A DNA stretch of 64,000 nucleotides from Flavobacterium sp. ASV13 (GTDB taxonomy: Bacteria; Bacteroidota; Bacteroidia; Flavobacteriales; Flavobacteriaceae), in NCBI RefSeq assembly GCF_000745775.1, contig NZ_JQJY01000003.1, forward strand, positions 62,001 to 126,000. The letters are read 5' to 3'. The position numbers and the translations under genes are program-made. The notes below the pieces were generated by a model. It saw only the letters and a program-made list of their open reading frames with translations, did no database searches and was not told the DNA's origin. This document shows, piece by piece, positions 28,020-37,422 of the stretch (within the stretch, counting starts at the first letter, position 1; the number at the start of each line of letters is the position of its first letter).

Positions 28020-28673
28020 TTATTCGCATTTCCAATTTTGATCAGAAACTTTGTCTTTTAAACCCGCTTTTAAATTATAATGCCACCATTCTGAATCAAA
28101 AGAATTGAATCCATTTTTGGTCATGATTTTTTTCAGAAACTTTCGGTTTGATTTTACTTCTTTTGAAAGATTCTCATAATTATGACTGGCTTCGATTCCA
28201 AAAAAATCAAAAGGAGTTCCCATATCCACTTCTTTTCCATTAGAATCAACTATTGAAATATCAACGGCTCCTCCTCTATTGTGGATGGAGCCTTTTTTTG
28301 GATCAGCCACATACTTTGGATTCGAAACAATTTCCCACATTCTTTTTTGAATTGATAAAGGTCTGTAGCAATCGTAAAGTTTGATTTTGAAACCTTTCTT
28401 CTTAAAATCATTATTAGCCGCAATTAAAGCCTGAACCGTTTTCATTCGCAAAACACATTCAGCGCAATCATATACTTTTGCTTTCAAAAAATTATCCTCT
28501 GTTGCATATTTCATGTCGTAGACAAAATCTTTGCTAAAATCTTTTAAATTAACAAAAGTAGTATCTGAAATTTCGTGTTTTACAGGACTTGAATACATTT
28601 CATTTTGAGCATTTGAAGAAATATTCCAAAAAAGAAAACCGGCAAAAAAGAAGGATTTTAGAAACTGTGACAT
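28020..28673 (-). CDS. M15 D-alanyl-D-alanine dipeptidase (VanX/DdpX-like)
   Basis: This is a zinc dipeptidase of the M15D family, which hydrolyses D-Ala-D-Ala. Residues 1-22 are a signal peptide, so it acts in the periplasm, probably in peptidoglycan turnover. The zinc and catalytic residues are present: SIHNRGGAVDIS with His131 and Asp138, and SEWWHYN with Glu195 and His198. YDCYRPLSIQKRMW is the conserved Arg segment. Vancomycin resistance is not implied: vanH- and vanA-type genes are absent. Confidence 0.9.
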   Translation of the reverse strand: MSQFLKSFFFAGFLFWNISSNAQNEMYSSPVKHEISDTTFVNLKDFSKDFVYDMKYATEDNFLKAKVYDCAECVLRMKTVQALIAANNDFKKKGFKIKLYDCYRPLSIQKRMWEIVSNPKYVADPKKGSIHNRGGAVDISIVDSNGKEVDMGTPFDFFGIEASHNYENLSKEVKSNRKFLKKIMTKNGFNSFDSEWWHYNLKAGLKDKVSDQNWKCE

Positions 28674-28847
28674 AATCTATAGGATTTAAAAATTGAAATT
28701 AAACAAAAAAACGGAATCTCTGGTTTAATATTTTACAATTTTAAAAATCCATTTGGTGCTTGCTTTAAAATAATAATTTGAGATTTTTTTATTAAATTAG
28801 CGAAACAAGCCATTATAAATCAATTAGTTATTTTAAAAAGTTATACT

Positions 28848-29366
28848 ATGAAAAAAAGAACGAAATATTTATTTATAGCCGCATTGACTTGTTTTACAAT
28901 AGTGTCATGTAAAAAAGAAAGCATCAAAAATGTTCCAACAACCGACTCGACTTCAATAAGAACTGAAGCTTTGAAAGCAGATTCGGCAGTAATTAATCCG
29001 ATTGATACACTGAATAATTTGGTTGGAAAAAGCGTTATTGGCACTCATTTACTAGCACAAAGTAGTTTAGCACCAAGATTAAAAACGCTTTTAGGCAGCG
29101 ATTATGATCAAATGGTGAAATATTGGAATACAGAAACTCCATTTACAAAAGAAGGCGAAATTTTACATGCCAGCGGATGTAAACAACACGATTGCAATAC
29201 TTACTCGTATGATTTATATATAGATATAAAAAACAACAAATTAAATGTGTACAAATTCAGCGAGTCAAAACTGAACATTTTTGCCGAAGATAATTTCAGA
29301 ATTGTTTTAAAAGATTCTTTATTGCATGATTTGAATATCAAAAAAAGCAATTCTAAAATTCAGTAA
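28848..29366 (+). CDS. hypothetical lipoprotein
   Basis: No family recognised. The 172-aa product has a lipoprotein signal (LTCFTIVSCKKES, lipidation at the second Cys), a Ser/Thr-rich linker and a C-terminal domain with SGCKQHDCNTYSYDLYID, which holds a CxxxxC pair. The start is the first ATG with an A-rich leader. It is flanked by divergent and convergent genes, so it stands alone. Confidence 0.7.
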   Translation: MKKRTKYLFIAALTCFTIVSCKKESIKNVPTTDSTSIRTEALKADSAVINPIDTLNNLVGKSVIGTHLLAQSSLAPRLKTLLGSDYDQMVKYWNTETPFTKEGEILHASGCKQHDCNTYSYDLYIDIKNNKLNVYKFSESKLNIFAEDNFRIVLKDSLLHDLNIKKSNSKIQ

Positions 29367-29384
29367 AAAGGAATAAGATTTTTT

Positions 29385-29424
29385 CAAATAAAAATAGCGG
29401 TTTTTAGGCCGCTATTTTTATTTG
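29385..29424. terminator. bidirectional terminator
   Basis: A perfect 16-bp stem (arms 29385-29400 and 29409-29424) has an 8-nt loop and A/T-rich outer arms. It lies between convergent genes and can serve both. Confidence 0.85.
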
Positions 29425-29443
29425 AACTTTCAACTTTCGACTA

Positions 29444-30547
29444 CTAAATCTCCCCAGTCATCAGAATATTTTCCTGAATACCTTTATCTCTCAGCATTCT
29501 GAAATGTGACCGAACGGCATGATAAAATGGATATGAAGTATAAGGCAGATCATATTCGGCTGCATAACGCATTATAATTGGCGTGATATAAGGATAATAG
29601 GTATGAGCAACACCCGGAAAAAGATGATGTGCTATATGATGCGTAAAACCTCCGTATAGAAAATTAGCCAATTTGCTATTTGTACTAAAGTCTTTGGTCA
29701 CAATCATTTGGTGCATGGCCCAAGTCGCCGAAAGATTTCCTTCTTCGTCAGTTCCTGGAAAATGTGCATCTTCGTCAACATGCGTTGATACAAGCGCAAC
29801 AACCCCCAGAGCGCTTCCGCATAAATGCATGGCAAACCAACCGCCTAAAACTATATACCAAGGCTGATTTAAGAGAAACATCGGAATGAAAAGCATGTAA
29901 ATCAGATTTATGATTTTTGCAGCAAATAATCGATAGATTTCACGTGTTGGAATCTTCTCAACTACTTTCTTCACATAATTATTTTTTGTTCCAAAGAAAT
30001 CCTTAAAATCACGAATGTAAATCCAATTCAAACTATAAAGCGGATAAATAAACCACATATAAATATGCTGGTATTTGTGATAATTAAACAATGGACTGTT
30101 TGGAAAAATCCTAATGATATCGCTTTGTTTGATATCAATATCCCAATCTGGAACATTTGGATAAGCATGATGAAGATTAATATGGCGACGTGTCCACAGC
30201 CAGTGATTACTTCCAAAAAGTTCCAAAATGTACATGAAACGCTCATTCTGTATTTGTTTCTTGAAAAGTGCTCCGTGCGCAGCATCATGAAAAGCATTTA
30301 TAAAAAGTACGATCATAGTGAAACCGCACAAAATATAAAAGAGAAATAATAACGGTGTTCTATTCCCGAACAACAAAATACAAGCGTAAAATAAAAAGAA
30401 AAGAAATACAAGTCCGACAGACTTAACAATGTTTAAACGATACAATGATGAATTTTGTAAAACAGTTTCGTTCACTTCCGAGCGCAGCTTTTTAAAAAAA
30501 TCATCATTACCCGCTTTGACATAAACTGGGCGTTTTAATTTTTCCAT
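29444..30547 (-). CDS. membrane fatty acid desaturase
   Basis: This is a di-iron acyl desaturase with four membrane segments and the three His boxes HDAAH, HINLHH and HHIAHH in the usual order. No cytochrome b5 domain is fused. The residue before the last box is Thr-His rather than Gln. I chose the ATG at 30547 (MEKLKRPVYV). The upstream ATG at 30574 lies only 2 bp beyond the -7 box TAAATTTG, so a transcript would start at or after it. The regioselectivity cannot be read from the sequence. Confidence 0.9.
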   Translation of the reverse strand: MEKLKRPVYVKAGNDDFFKKLRSEVNETVLQNSSLYRLNIVKSVGLVFLFFLFYACILLFGNRTPLLFLFYILCGFTMIVLFINAFHDAAHGALFKKQIQNERFMYILELFGSNHWLWTRRHINLHHAYPNVPDWDIDIKQSDIIRIFPNSPLFNYHKYQHIYMWFIYPLYSLNWIYIRDFKDFFGTKNNYVKKVVEKIPTREIYRLFAAKIINLIYMLFIPMFLLNQPWYIVLGGWFAMHLCGSALGVVALVSTHVDEDAHFPGTDEEGNLSATWAMHQMIVTKDFSTNSKLANFLYGGFTHHIAHHLFPGVAHTYYPYITPIIMRYAAEYDLPYTSYPFYHAVRSHFRMLRDKGIQENILMTGEI

Positions 30548-30576
30548 AAGATTTGATTTTGCTGAAATTGTCATAC

Positions 30577-30584
30577 CAAATTTA
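30577..30584 (-). promoter_or_regulatory. -7 box of the desaturase gene
   Basis: The minus strand reads TAAATTTG, an exact TAnnTTTG match. Its position supports the downstream ATG as the start. Confidence 0.55.
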
Positions 30585-30853
30585 ATAAAAAAAAGTTAAA
30601 ACACGGTAAAACAAAGCTTTAGAGATTAAAAAAAGTAAGAAAAACTTAACATTGAAAAAAGTATAGAATAATACAGAAGTACTCATAAATAGCACAACAA
30701 AAACACATCATTTTTTATTTCCATTTCCATGCAAATACAGCAAATACTTGCCACAGCTTGTTATTCATCTATTAATTACTGAATTTATGAAGATGCTATT
30801 AAATTTCACTTTTTCGTATTTTGCTTCTTCAATACATTTTAAACCTTTCAATT

Positions 30854-32614
30854 ATGCTGAAATTAAGATACATCGTAATCACTTTGCTTTTTTCTGTTAT
30901 GGCGTATAGTGGCCCAATTATCTATGTAAATCAGGTTGGATTTGACCCAGAAAGCCCAAAAATGGCCATTATTGGTTTTGACGGAAGCTTTTCAAATACG
31001 ACTTTCGATATTATTGATACAAAAACTCAAAAAACAGTTTTCACATCTACAATTGGAAAAGCAGAAAATGTTGAAGAATGGATGCTTGATAAATCCTACT
31101 ACAAAGCTGATTTTTCGTCTTTCAAAAAGCCCGGAAATTATAAAATCACGATAAAAATTGCGGATCAAATCTACAATTCAGCCAACTTTTCAATTGAAGA
31201 AAATATCTTGGCAAAAAGGACTATTTCATCAATCGTACATTATTACAACAAACAAAGAGCTAATACACCCGAAGAATTAGAAGCCGACAAAAAAATGCTT
31301 TTATTTGGAAGCGACAAAAAAGTCGATGTTCATGGCGGATGGTGCGATGCATCTGGTGATGTAAGTAAATATTTTTCGCATTTGGCTTATGCCAATTTTG
31401 TTTCGCCACAACAAACGCCATTGGTAACTTGGTCGCTCATCAATACATCTGAAGAAATTTCAAAACAACTCGTTCAATGGAAAATAAAAGATTCATTAGA
31501 CAATGAAGCTATTTGGGGCGCTGATTACATGATGCGCTGCTTATCTGACGAAGATTATTTCTACATGATTGTTTTCAGCTATTTTGATAAAAATCCCGCA
31601 GCCAGAAGAATTGTCGGACTTAAAGCCAATAGCGTAACTACAGATGAATATCAGTCCGCTTTTCGCGAAGGCGCTGGAATGGCTATCGCATCACTCGCCC
31701 GAATTTCGCAATGGAAAAAAAGTGGTGATTTTACCTCAAAACAATATCTCGACGGAGCAAAACGCGCTTATGCTCATCTTTTAATCAACAACACAAAATA
31801 TGACGATGACGGAAAAGAAAACATCATCGATGATTATTGTGCATTAATGGGCGCAACAGAGTTATGGATTGCCACGAATGAGAATTTCTATAAAGAAGAA
31901 GCCAGAAAATGGGCTCATAAATTAGAAAACCGAATTACAGATCAAGGATGGTTTAGAAGCAATGATGGTAATCGCCCGTTTTGGCATGCTGCGGATGCTG
32001 GTTTGCCAATTGTAGCTTTAACCCGTTATTTAAAAAAGGAAAACGATGAGAATGAAAGAATTAAAGCAAAAGAGGTGATAAAAAAAGCTTTAAATTATAA
32101 TTTAGCGGTAACCAATAATGTAAGCAATCCATTTGGTTATGCCAGACAGAGTTTTCTATTTAATGACAAAATAAAAGACGGTTTTTTCATTCCGCATGAT
32201 AATGAAACTGGCTGGTGGTGGCAAGGTGAAAATGCCCGATTGGCATCACTTGCAACAGCTGCTACCGAAGGTGGAAAAGCTATATCTCTTCAAAAAAATG
32301 ATGCCACAAAAAAATCGCTTGATTTATATGCATCTCAGCAATTATCATGGATTTTAGGTTGCAATCCTTATTCGGTATGTTTTTTATACCAATTTGGAGA
32401 AAAGAATGTCCCTTATATGCATTCCAATTATGGACATGGTTCAGAAAAAGGCGGAATCTCAAATGGTATTACCGGAAAAGAAGAAAATGGCGATGGATCA
32501 GGAATTGATTTTAAAATGGATGTTGACGGAAATAATGAATGGCGCTGGACCGAACAATGGATTCCACATTCAGCATGGTTTCTACAAGCGATAACCGCTA
32601 CCGTTAATAAATAA
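30854..32614 (+). CDS. glycoside hydrolase family 9 (cellulase/glucanase-like)
   Basis: The 586-aa protein has a signal peptide, an N-terminal immunoglobulin-like CelD_N domain (IYVNQVGFDPESPKMAII), and an (alpha/alpha)6 GH9 catalytic domain. Motifs include GGWCDASGDVSKYF (catalytic base region), FWHAADAGLPIVAL, LGCNPYSVCFLYQFG, and the C-terminal NNEWRWTEQWIPH with the acid Glu. GH9 enzymes cut beta-1,4 glucans by inversion; the substrate is not provable here. The ATG at 30854 is chosen because it opens the signal peptide. No dockerin or sorting tail is seen. ThuA follows after 35 bp. Confidence 0.88.
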   Translation: MLKLRYIVITLLFSVMAYSGPIIYVNQVGFDPESPKMAIIGFDGSFSNTTFDIIDTKTQKTVFTSTIGKAENVEEWMLDKSYYKADFSSFKKPGNYKITIKIADQIYNSANFSIEENILAKRTISSIVHYYNKQRANTPEELEADKKMLLFGSDKKVDVHGGWCDASGDVSKYFSHLAYANFVSPQQTPLVTWSLINTSEEISKQLVQWKIKDSLDNEAIWGADYMMRCLSDEDYFYMIVFSYFDKNPAARRIVGLKANSVTTDEYQSAFREGAGMAIASLARISQWKKSGDFTSKQYLDGAKRAYAHLLINNTKYDDDGKENIIDDYCALMGATELWIATNENFYKEEARKWAHKLENRITDQGWFRSNDGNRPFWHAADAGLPIVALTRYLKKENDENERIKAKEVIKKALNYNLAVTNNVSNPFGYARQSFLFNDKIKDGFFIPHDNETGWWWQGENARLASLATAATEGGKAISLQKNDATKKSLDLYASQQLSWILGCNPYSVCFLYQFGEKNVPYMHSNYGHGSEKGGISNGITGKEENGDGSGIDFKMDVDGNNEWRWTEQWIPHSAWFLQAITATVNK

Positions 32615-32649
32615 AATAAAATAATGCTGAAAACAACTTTAAAGATCAA

Positions 32650-33423
32650 ATGAAAAAGTCACTTATCATAATTACTTTGCTAACAATATGTTTCTTTCAA
32701 GGGGATTGTTTCGCACAAAAATCAAAAAAATTAAAATTCAAAGCTTTGGTTTTATATGAAAACGGCGGGCATCATCTGGAATTTACCAAAGCAGCAAAAC
32801 CATGGTTAAATAAACTCGCAATTGATAGCAGTTTTACAATTGATTATATCGAAAATACCAAAACAATAAATGAGGCACTTTTAAGCAAATATCAGGTTTT
32901 TATTCAACTTGATTATCCGCCTTATACTTGGAGCGAAGAATCTATGAAAGCATTTCAAAATTATATGGCGAGCGAAAAAGGTGGATGGATTGGTTTGCAT
33001 CACGCTACTTTACTTGGAGAATTTGACGGATATCCAATGTGGAAATGGTTTTCTGATTTTATGGGAGGCATAAAATTTGTCAATTATATTCCGGATTTTG
33101 CTAATGCGAAAGTGAATGTTGAAGATAAATCTCATCCTGTCATGAAAGGAGTTCCATCTGATTTTTTTGTAAAAAAAGAAGAATGGTACACTTATGATAA
33201 AAGTCCGCGCGAAAATGTTCATGTTTTAGCTTCAGTTGACGAATCAACTTACGAACCTGATTCGAAAATAAAAATGGGCGATCATCCCGTAATTTGGACA
33301 AACGCTCATTTTACTTCCCGAAATATCTATATTTTCATGGGACATGCACCCGAATTATTTAAAAATGAGGCTTACACTACTCTTCTTAGGAATTCTATTT
33401 TTTGGGCAGCGAATAATAACTGA
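32650..33423 (+). CDS. ThuA domain exported protein
   Basis: The 257-aa product has a signal peptide ending CFAQ and a single ThuA (trehalose-utilisation, class I glutamine amidotransferase-like) domain: KALVLYENGGHHLEFTKA, GWIGLHHATLLGEFDGYP, then WYTYDKSPR and IFMGHAPELF. In Bacteroidota such proteins often sit beside polysaccharide-degrading enzymes. Here it follows GH9 by 35 bp, so both may work on the same glycan. The biochemical activity is unknown. Confidence 0.88.
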   Translation: MKKSLIIITLLTICFFQGDCFAQKSKKLKFKALVLYENGGHHLEFTKAAKPWLNKLAIDSSFTIDYIENTKTINEALLSKYQVFIQLDYPPYTWSEESMKAFQNYMASEKGGWIGLHHATLLGEFDGYPMWKWFSDFMGGIKFVNYIPDFANAKVNVEDKSHPVMKGVPSDFFVKKEEWYTYDKSPRENVHVLASVDESTYEPDSKIKMGDHPVIWTNAHFTSRNIYIFMGHAPELFKNEAYTTLLRNSIFWAANNN

Positions 33424-33442
33424 AGTTTTTATAGATCTTAAT

Positions 33443-34957
33443 TTATTCTGAACAACTCAAAATAAACGATCGTAAATCATCACTAAATAATTTTCCTGTA
33501 TTTCCTAAATACAACATATGACCCGATTCGTATTCTTTAAAAATGACTCTGTCTGGATAAAAATTTGCTTTTTCGGTTGTTTTTTTAGCATAACCCACGG
33601 GCGTAGCTAAATCATAACTTCCTCCCGCTATAAATACTTTTAGTTTTGGCGTTCTGCGTAAAACGACATTTAAATCATCTGTAAAATCAGGACCTTCTTT
33701 GGTTTCTTTTCGGGACCATTGCCATTGAAACGAAATATTTTTCCAGTCAATAGTTTTATACGAATCCTGAATATCAATGTTTAATTTTGAAGCTAATAAT
33801 TCTCTAAATGCAGCCGTAAATCCTGGAACGTATCTTCCCATTGCCGGATCATCAGCAACAGGATCATTACCCGAATGTTCCAGCGGAAGATTGTATCTTG
33901 TATCGTATAATCCAATTTGTAGATTTTCTTTCGACAAAAGACTGTCTGCGAAAATTTTTGGAGCTATTTCAAGAGTCGATGAGAAAAAATCTCTTGACAA
34001 TCCTGTGTATTTGCAAAGTTTATCAATTATAACATCTTTTTCTGTTACCGAAAGTTTTTGCTGATTATCCTGTAAAAGCGCATTCAAATACTCTTTTTCT
34101 GCAAATGCTGAAACTTCTTTTTGAAACTCTTCGTAAGATAACGTTTTATCTATTTTATTATAATACCAGGCTGTTTTTGCTAAAGTAGGAAGTAATGATG
34201 CTGCTCTTTCTAATTTTGCATCTGTTGTTAACTTTTTTAAAGGAGATTCCAAAGTAGTTCCCAACATAATAATACCATTTAATGTAATACCTCTCATTAC
34301 ACCCGAGTACATAACTCCGCCCATAAGTGCTCTGGGAAGAACTGAAACGCGCTGGCTTCCATAACTTTCTCCAATAAGAAACTTTGGCGAATTCCATCTG
34401 TTATTCTTTATCAACCACTTTTCTATAAATTGCGCCATCGATTCAGCATCCTGATCTACTCCGTAAAAATCTTGTGGTGTACCTGGGGAAATGATACGAC
34501 TAAAACCAGTACCAACAGGATCAACAAAAACCAAATCGGCTATATCAAGCAAACAATCAGAATTGTCTTCTAATCCAAATGGTGGTACGTTAGAAGAATT
34601 AATTTCCGGAGTTAATTTTACTTTCCACGGTGCAATACTACTCAAATGCAGCCAAATAGAGGACGAGCCCGGACCGCCATTAAATACAAAAACAACAGGT
34701 CTTACTTCATTCTTTTTATTTTGTTTTATATAAGAAAAACTAAATACACTGGCTATAATTTTATTATCATCATTTTTAAGAAATATTTCATCTGCTATTG
34801 CCGTAAAATTTAAAGGCTTTCCCTTAATATCAATAGTATGTTTTGTATTGAAGAAAAGCGTTTTTTTCAATTCTTCCTTTACATTTTCCTGACTAAAAAG
34901 GGATAATGACACAAACGAAAAAACAGTAATTAGAAAAAATCTTGCAATATTTAGCAT
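33443..34957 (-). CDS. S10 family serine carboxypeptidase
   Basis: This is an exported alpha/beta-hydrolase peptidase that removes C-terminal residues. After a signal peptide (ending LFSQ), the oxyanion segment VFNGGPGSSSIW starts at residue 91. The nucleophile Ser198 is in GESYGSQR, the Asp is in GGSYDLATP and the His is in YESGHMLYLG. The 504-aa length is normal. It converges on thuA with a 19-bp gap. A 35-bp gap separates it from the upstream Crp/Fnr gene on the same strand. Confidence 0.92.
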   Translation of the reverse strand: MLNIARFFLITVFSFVSLSLFSQENVKEELKKTLFFNTKHTIDIKGKPLNFTAIADEIFLKNDDNKIIASVFSFSYIKQNKKNEVRPVVFVFNGGPGSSSIWLHLSSIAPWKVKLTPEINSSNVPPFGLEDNSDCLLDIADLVFVDPVGTGFSRIISPGTPQDFYGVDQDAESMAQFIEKWLIKNNRWNSPKFLIGESYGSQRVSVLPRALMGGVMYSGVMRGITLNGIIMLGTTLESPLKKLTTDAKLERAASLLPTLAKTAWYYNKIDKTLSYEEFQKEVSAFAEKEYLNALLQDNQQKLSVTEKDVIIDKLCKYTGLSRDFFSSTLEIAPKIFADSLLSKENLQIGLYDTRYNLPLEHSGNDPVADDPAMGRYVPGFTAAFRELLASKLNIDIQDSYKTIDWKNISFQWQWSRKETKEGPDFTDDLNVVLRRTPKLKVFIAGGSYDLATPVGYAKKTTEKANFYPDRVIFKEYESGHMLYLGNTGKLFSDDLRSFILSCSE

Positions 34958-34992
34958 GAAATAATTTGTTTAAATGAATAGCAAAATTCAAT

Positions 34993-35574
34993 CTATTTTT
35001 TTGAAAATTCCCGTCTGATTCTGCTTAATGACGTATCCGTAACATTTAGGTAAGATGCGATTTGTTTGAGCTGGGCAAATTGAAATATTTCTTTATTGGT
35101 GGTAATCAGATTTTCATATCGGGCTTCGCCACTAAGATTAATTAATTCCAGAGCACGTTTTTTAAACATCATATATTCTTTAGCCAGCATTTTCACCCCA
35201 TAAGCCCTAAACTCCGGAACAGTATGCAACAACGAGTTTAATTGATCATAACTTATGGCAAAACCCTTGCAATCTGTAACCGCTTGTATATTCTCAGATG
35301 ATTTGGTTTTTAAATAAAAGGATGAAACTTCAAATACCACACTATCTTTTTGATAAAAATTTGTAGTAATTTCATTTCCATCAATATCATGCGTAAACGC
35401 TCTCATAAAACCGGTCTGCAAAAAGAAATAATGTTCATTTATTTTTCCTTCTCTAAGAAAAAATTCATTTTTTTCAATAGTAATTTCTTCAAAAAACTCT
35501 ACCACCTCATCTAAAATACGGTCTGGAAATGGTAAATTTTTTATGATGTAATTTTTTAGTCCTTGTTTGTCCAT
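34993..35574 (-). CDS. Crp/Fnr family transcriptional regulator
   Basis: A cyclic-nucleotide-binding-like beta roll covers residues about 15-120 (FFLREGKINEHYFFLQTGFMR). A C-terminal HTH follows (LKQIASYLNVTDTSLSRIRREF). There are no Fnr-type Cys clusters. The start at 35574 (MDKQGLKNYI) is preferred; an upstream ATG at 35631 adds 19 residues unlike the family. The effector is unknown. A candidate palindromic site of the right geometry lies upstream of the hydrolase operon at 39923-39940, which would fit a local target. Confidence 0.88.
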   Translation of the reverse strand: MDKQGLKNYIIKNLPFPDRILDEVVEFFEEITIEKNEFFLREGKINEHYFFLQTGFMRAFTHDIDGNEITTNFYQKDSVVFEVSSFYLKTKSSENIQAVTDCKGFAISYDQLNSLLHTVPEFRAYGVKMLAKEYMMFKKRALELINLSGEARYENLITTNKEIFQFAQLKQIASYLNVTDTSLSRIRREFSKK

Positions 35575-35723
35575 TGGTTTCTTTGTTAATATTATACGCA
35601 ACAGCTTCTTTACAAGACCGTTGCAGGTCAAAAATAATCAATTACCTAATAGTTAGATAAAACGCAATCTCAAATCACTTGAAAAAAAGGAGACTATTAA
35701 GAGACAAATGAGAGACATTTTTT

Positions 35724-36323
35724 CTAAATATTTGAGAGATAAGAGTATAAAGTTATATCATTAGGAAGTTTTATCTTCGAAATGATTCGCTCTTTTCTTT
35801 TTTTACTTGCATATATTGTTATATTCAAAAGGTTTGAAATCTCTTTTGTCGTTAAATTCATGTAGATATAAGCAATATAACGCATATCATTTGATGTTAA
35901 TGCAGGATGTAATTTTCGAAGTCTTGCCAAAAAACCTGGATTTACTTCTTCAAAATGAAAAACAAATGTTTCCCATTCATTATCACTTTTTAAATAATCT
36001 TTTAAATGTTTAATATGTATATCTAAAGAAGAGATTTTCGAAAGCTTTGGTATATTTTCGATGGACATAATCAAATTATTGATAAGCTGATTTCTGCCCG
36101 AAAGATATAATGCTCTCCCAGAAAGTTTCCTGTTTCTCAATTCAATTTCTTTCTGAAGTAATTCCCGTTCCCTGTTCATTTCATGAATTTGCTTTTCCAG
36201 TTCCAGATTTCTCCTTTGGGCTATTAGTTTTTTTTGCCTTTGTATCAAGATCAGAAGCGTAAAAATGAGCAGGAATATTATATTTATTGAATAACAAAAT
36301 TTATGTTCTTTTTGCAATTGCAT
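35724..36323 (-). CDS. membrane-anchored LuxR-like HTH protein, sensor-less
   Basis: The 199-aa protein has one membrane segment (residues about 12-28), a long charged coiled coil (about 30-70) and a C-terminal domain like the LuxR-type output of Bacteroidota TPR sensor proteins (LHPALTSNDMRYIAYIYMNLTTKEISNLLNI). Full family members carry several hundred residues of TPR sensor before the membrane segment; here an in-frame stop lies two codons before the ATG. It may be a genuine short form or a decayed remnant. The recognition helix (YASKKRKERIISKI) is diverged. Confidence 0.65.
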   Translation of the reverse strand: MQLQKEHKFCYSINIIFLLIFTLLILIQRQKKLIAQRRNLELEKQIHEMNRERELLQKEIELRNRKLSGRALYLSGRNQLINNLIMSIENIPKLSKISSLDIHIKHLKDYLKSDNEWETFVFHFEEVNPGFLARLRKLHPALTSNDMRYIAYIYMNLTTKEISNLLNITIYASKKRKERIISKIKLPNDITLYSYLSNI

Positions 36324-36437
36324 AAACTAATCGTTTATTGTTTTTTTTCAAAACCGATTACTGCTGCCATTTCTTCTATCATCATCTCAAACAATAGCCC
36401 AGCAACCGGTTTTCTTTTATAAATTATATATTTAATT

Positions 36438-37301
36438 TTAATTCAATAAGAATGAATTTACTTCCTGAGAAAAATCTTTAGAATATTGAAAAATCCCGCC
36501 ATGACCTGAGTCACTCCAAAGTACTAGTTTCGCATTTTGAATATTCTGAAGCATGATATAAGAATTGATTGAATCGACCATATTATCTTGACTTCCATTA
36601 ACAATAAGCACAGGCTGTTTAATAGCTTTAAGCTGTGTGTTGTTTTCATCTGTCGATAAACCATAGTTTATAATCGCTTTAGCCTGACTTGCAATTGTGT
36701 CCTGACTTGTTGGGGAATCTCTGTCTACTTTTCTTTCAGATAATCTTTCTAAGAAAGCTTCACCCGCTTTAATACTGCTTGGCGTTTTACTAAAAAAAAG
36801 GTTAATCAATACTCTCTCAGGTCCATCCACAAAAGCTTTTTCTAAATGCGACTCCAGTTGCGCAATCGCTTTTCCTCCTATTGATCCTGTACCTGCCAAT
36901 ATAAGTTTATTTACAAGTTCCGGATAATTTGCAGCGATTTCTTGCCCTATAAAACCACCAAGAGAAAAACCTAAAATATTAACCTTATTGTAGCCTAAAG
37001 CACGAATAAAATCTACAGCATCTTGTGCCATCTCGGTTACGTTCTCAGGAGTAGTTCCGTTTGAACTACCAACGCCTCTGTTGTTAAATAATATTACCGG
37101 GTAATTACTGGCAATTGCATTTGTTACTTCAGGATCCCAATTATCCATGTTTCCGGTAAAGTGTTGTAAAAAGATAACCGGTATACCTTCTTTCTGTCCG
37201 AAAGAACGGTAAGTAAAATCAGCTCCATTTACGTTTATAGATTTTGTCAGCGCTGTTTTATGGGTAAATTCACCCTCTAAAATATTTTCTTGTATTTCCA
37301 T
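36438..37301 (-). CDS. alpha/beta hydrolase, proline-iminopeptidase-like
   Basis: The 287-aa cytoplasmic hydrolase has the oxyanion segment FLQHFTGNMDNWDPE, nucleophile Ser in GFSLGGFIGQE, Asp in NGSQDNMVDS and His in WSDSGHGG. The GFSLGG elbow and the RGVGSSNG turn resemble haloperoxidase or iminopeptidase-type esterases. It is only distantly similar to the three hydrolases upstream. A 121-bp gap containing inverted repeats separates it from the nearest of them. Confidence 0.85.
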   Translation of the reverse strand: MEIQENILEGEFTHKTALTKSINVNGADFTYRSFGQKEGIPVIFLQHFTGNMDNWDPEVTNAIASNYPVILFNNRGVGSSNGTTPENVTEMAQDAVDFIRALGYNKVNILGFSLGGFIGQEIAANYPELVNKLILAGTGSIGGKAIAQLESHLEKAFVDGPERVLINLFFSKTPSSIKAGEAFLERLSERKVDRDSPTSQDTIASQAKAIINYGLSTDENNTQLKAIKQPVLIVNGSQDNMVDSINSYIMLQNIQNAKLVLWSDSGHGGIFQYSKDFSQEVNSFLLN

Positions 37302-37332
37302 TTGTTCTTCAATATTATTTAATGATTTAAAA

Positions 37333-37396
37333 TAAGAATCACTATTTGTCGCTGAAAGCTCTATCCAAGATTGTTACTGACTAACAATGATTCTTA
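37333..37396. repeat. nested inverted repeats between hydrolase genes
   Basis: An outer perfect 9-bp pair (taagaatca at 37333-37341, tgattctta at 37388-37396) surrounds an inner 7-5-7 palindrome (attgtta/taacaat, 37370-37388). There is no T-run on either side, so a regulatory role is as likely as termination. Confidence 0.6.
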
Positions 37397-37422
37397 CCTG
37401 TGATATTTAATTTAAATTGTAA

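Noticed and set aside
28020..28673. Vancomycin-resistance dipeptidase VanX
   Set aside because: The motifs fit the wider M15D family, the protein has a signal peptide, and no vanHA or vanRS genes are nearby. A peptidoglycan-turnover role is more likely.
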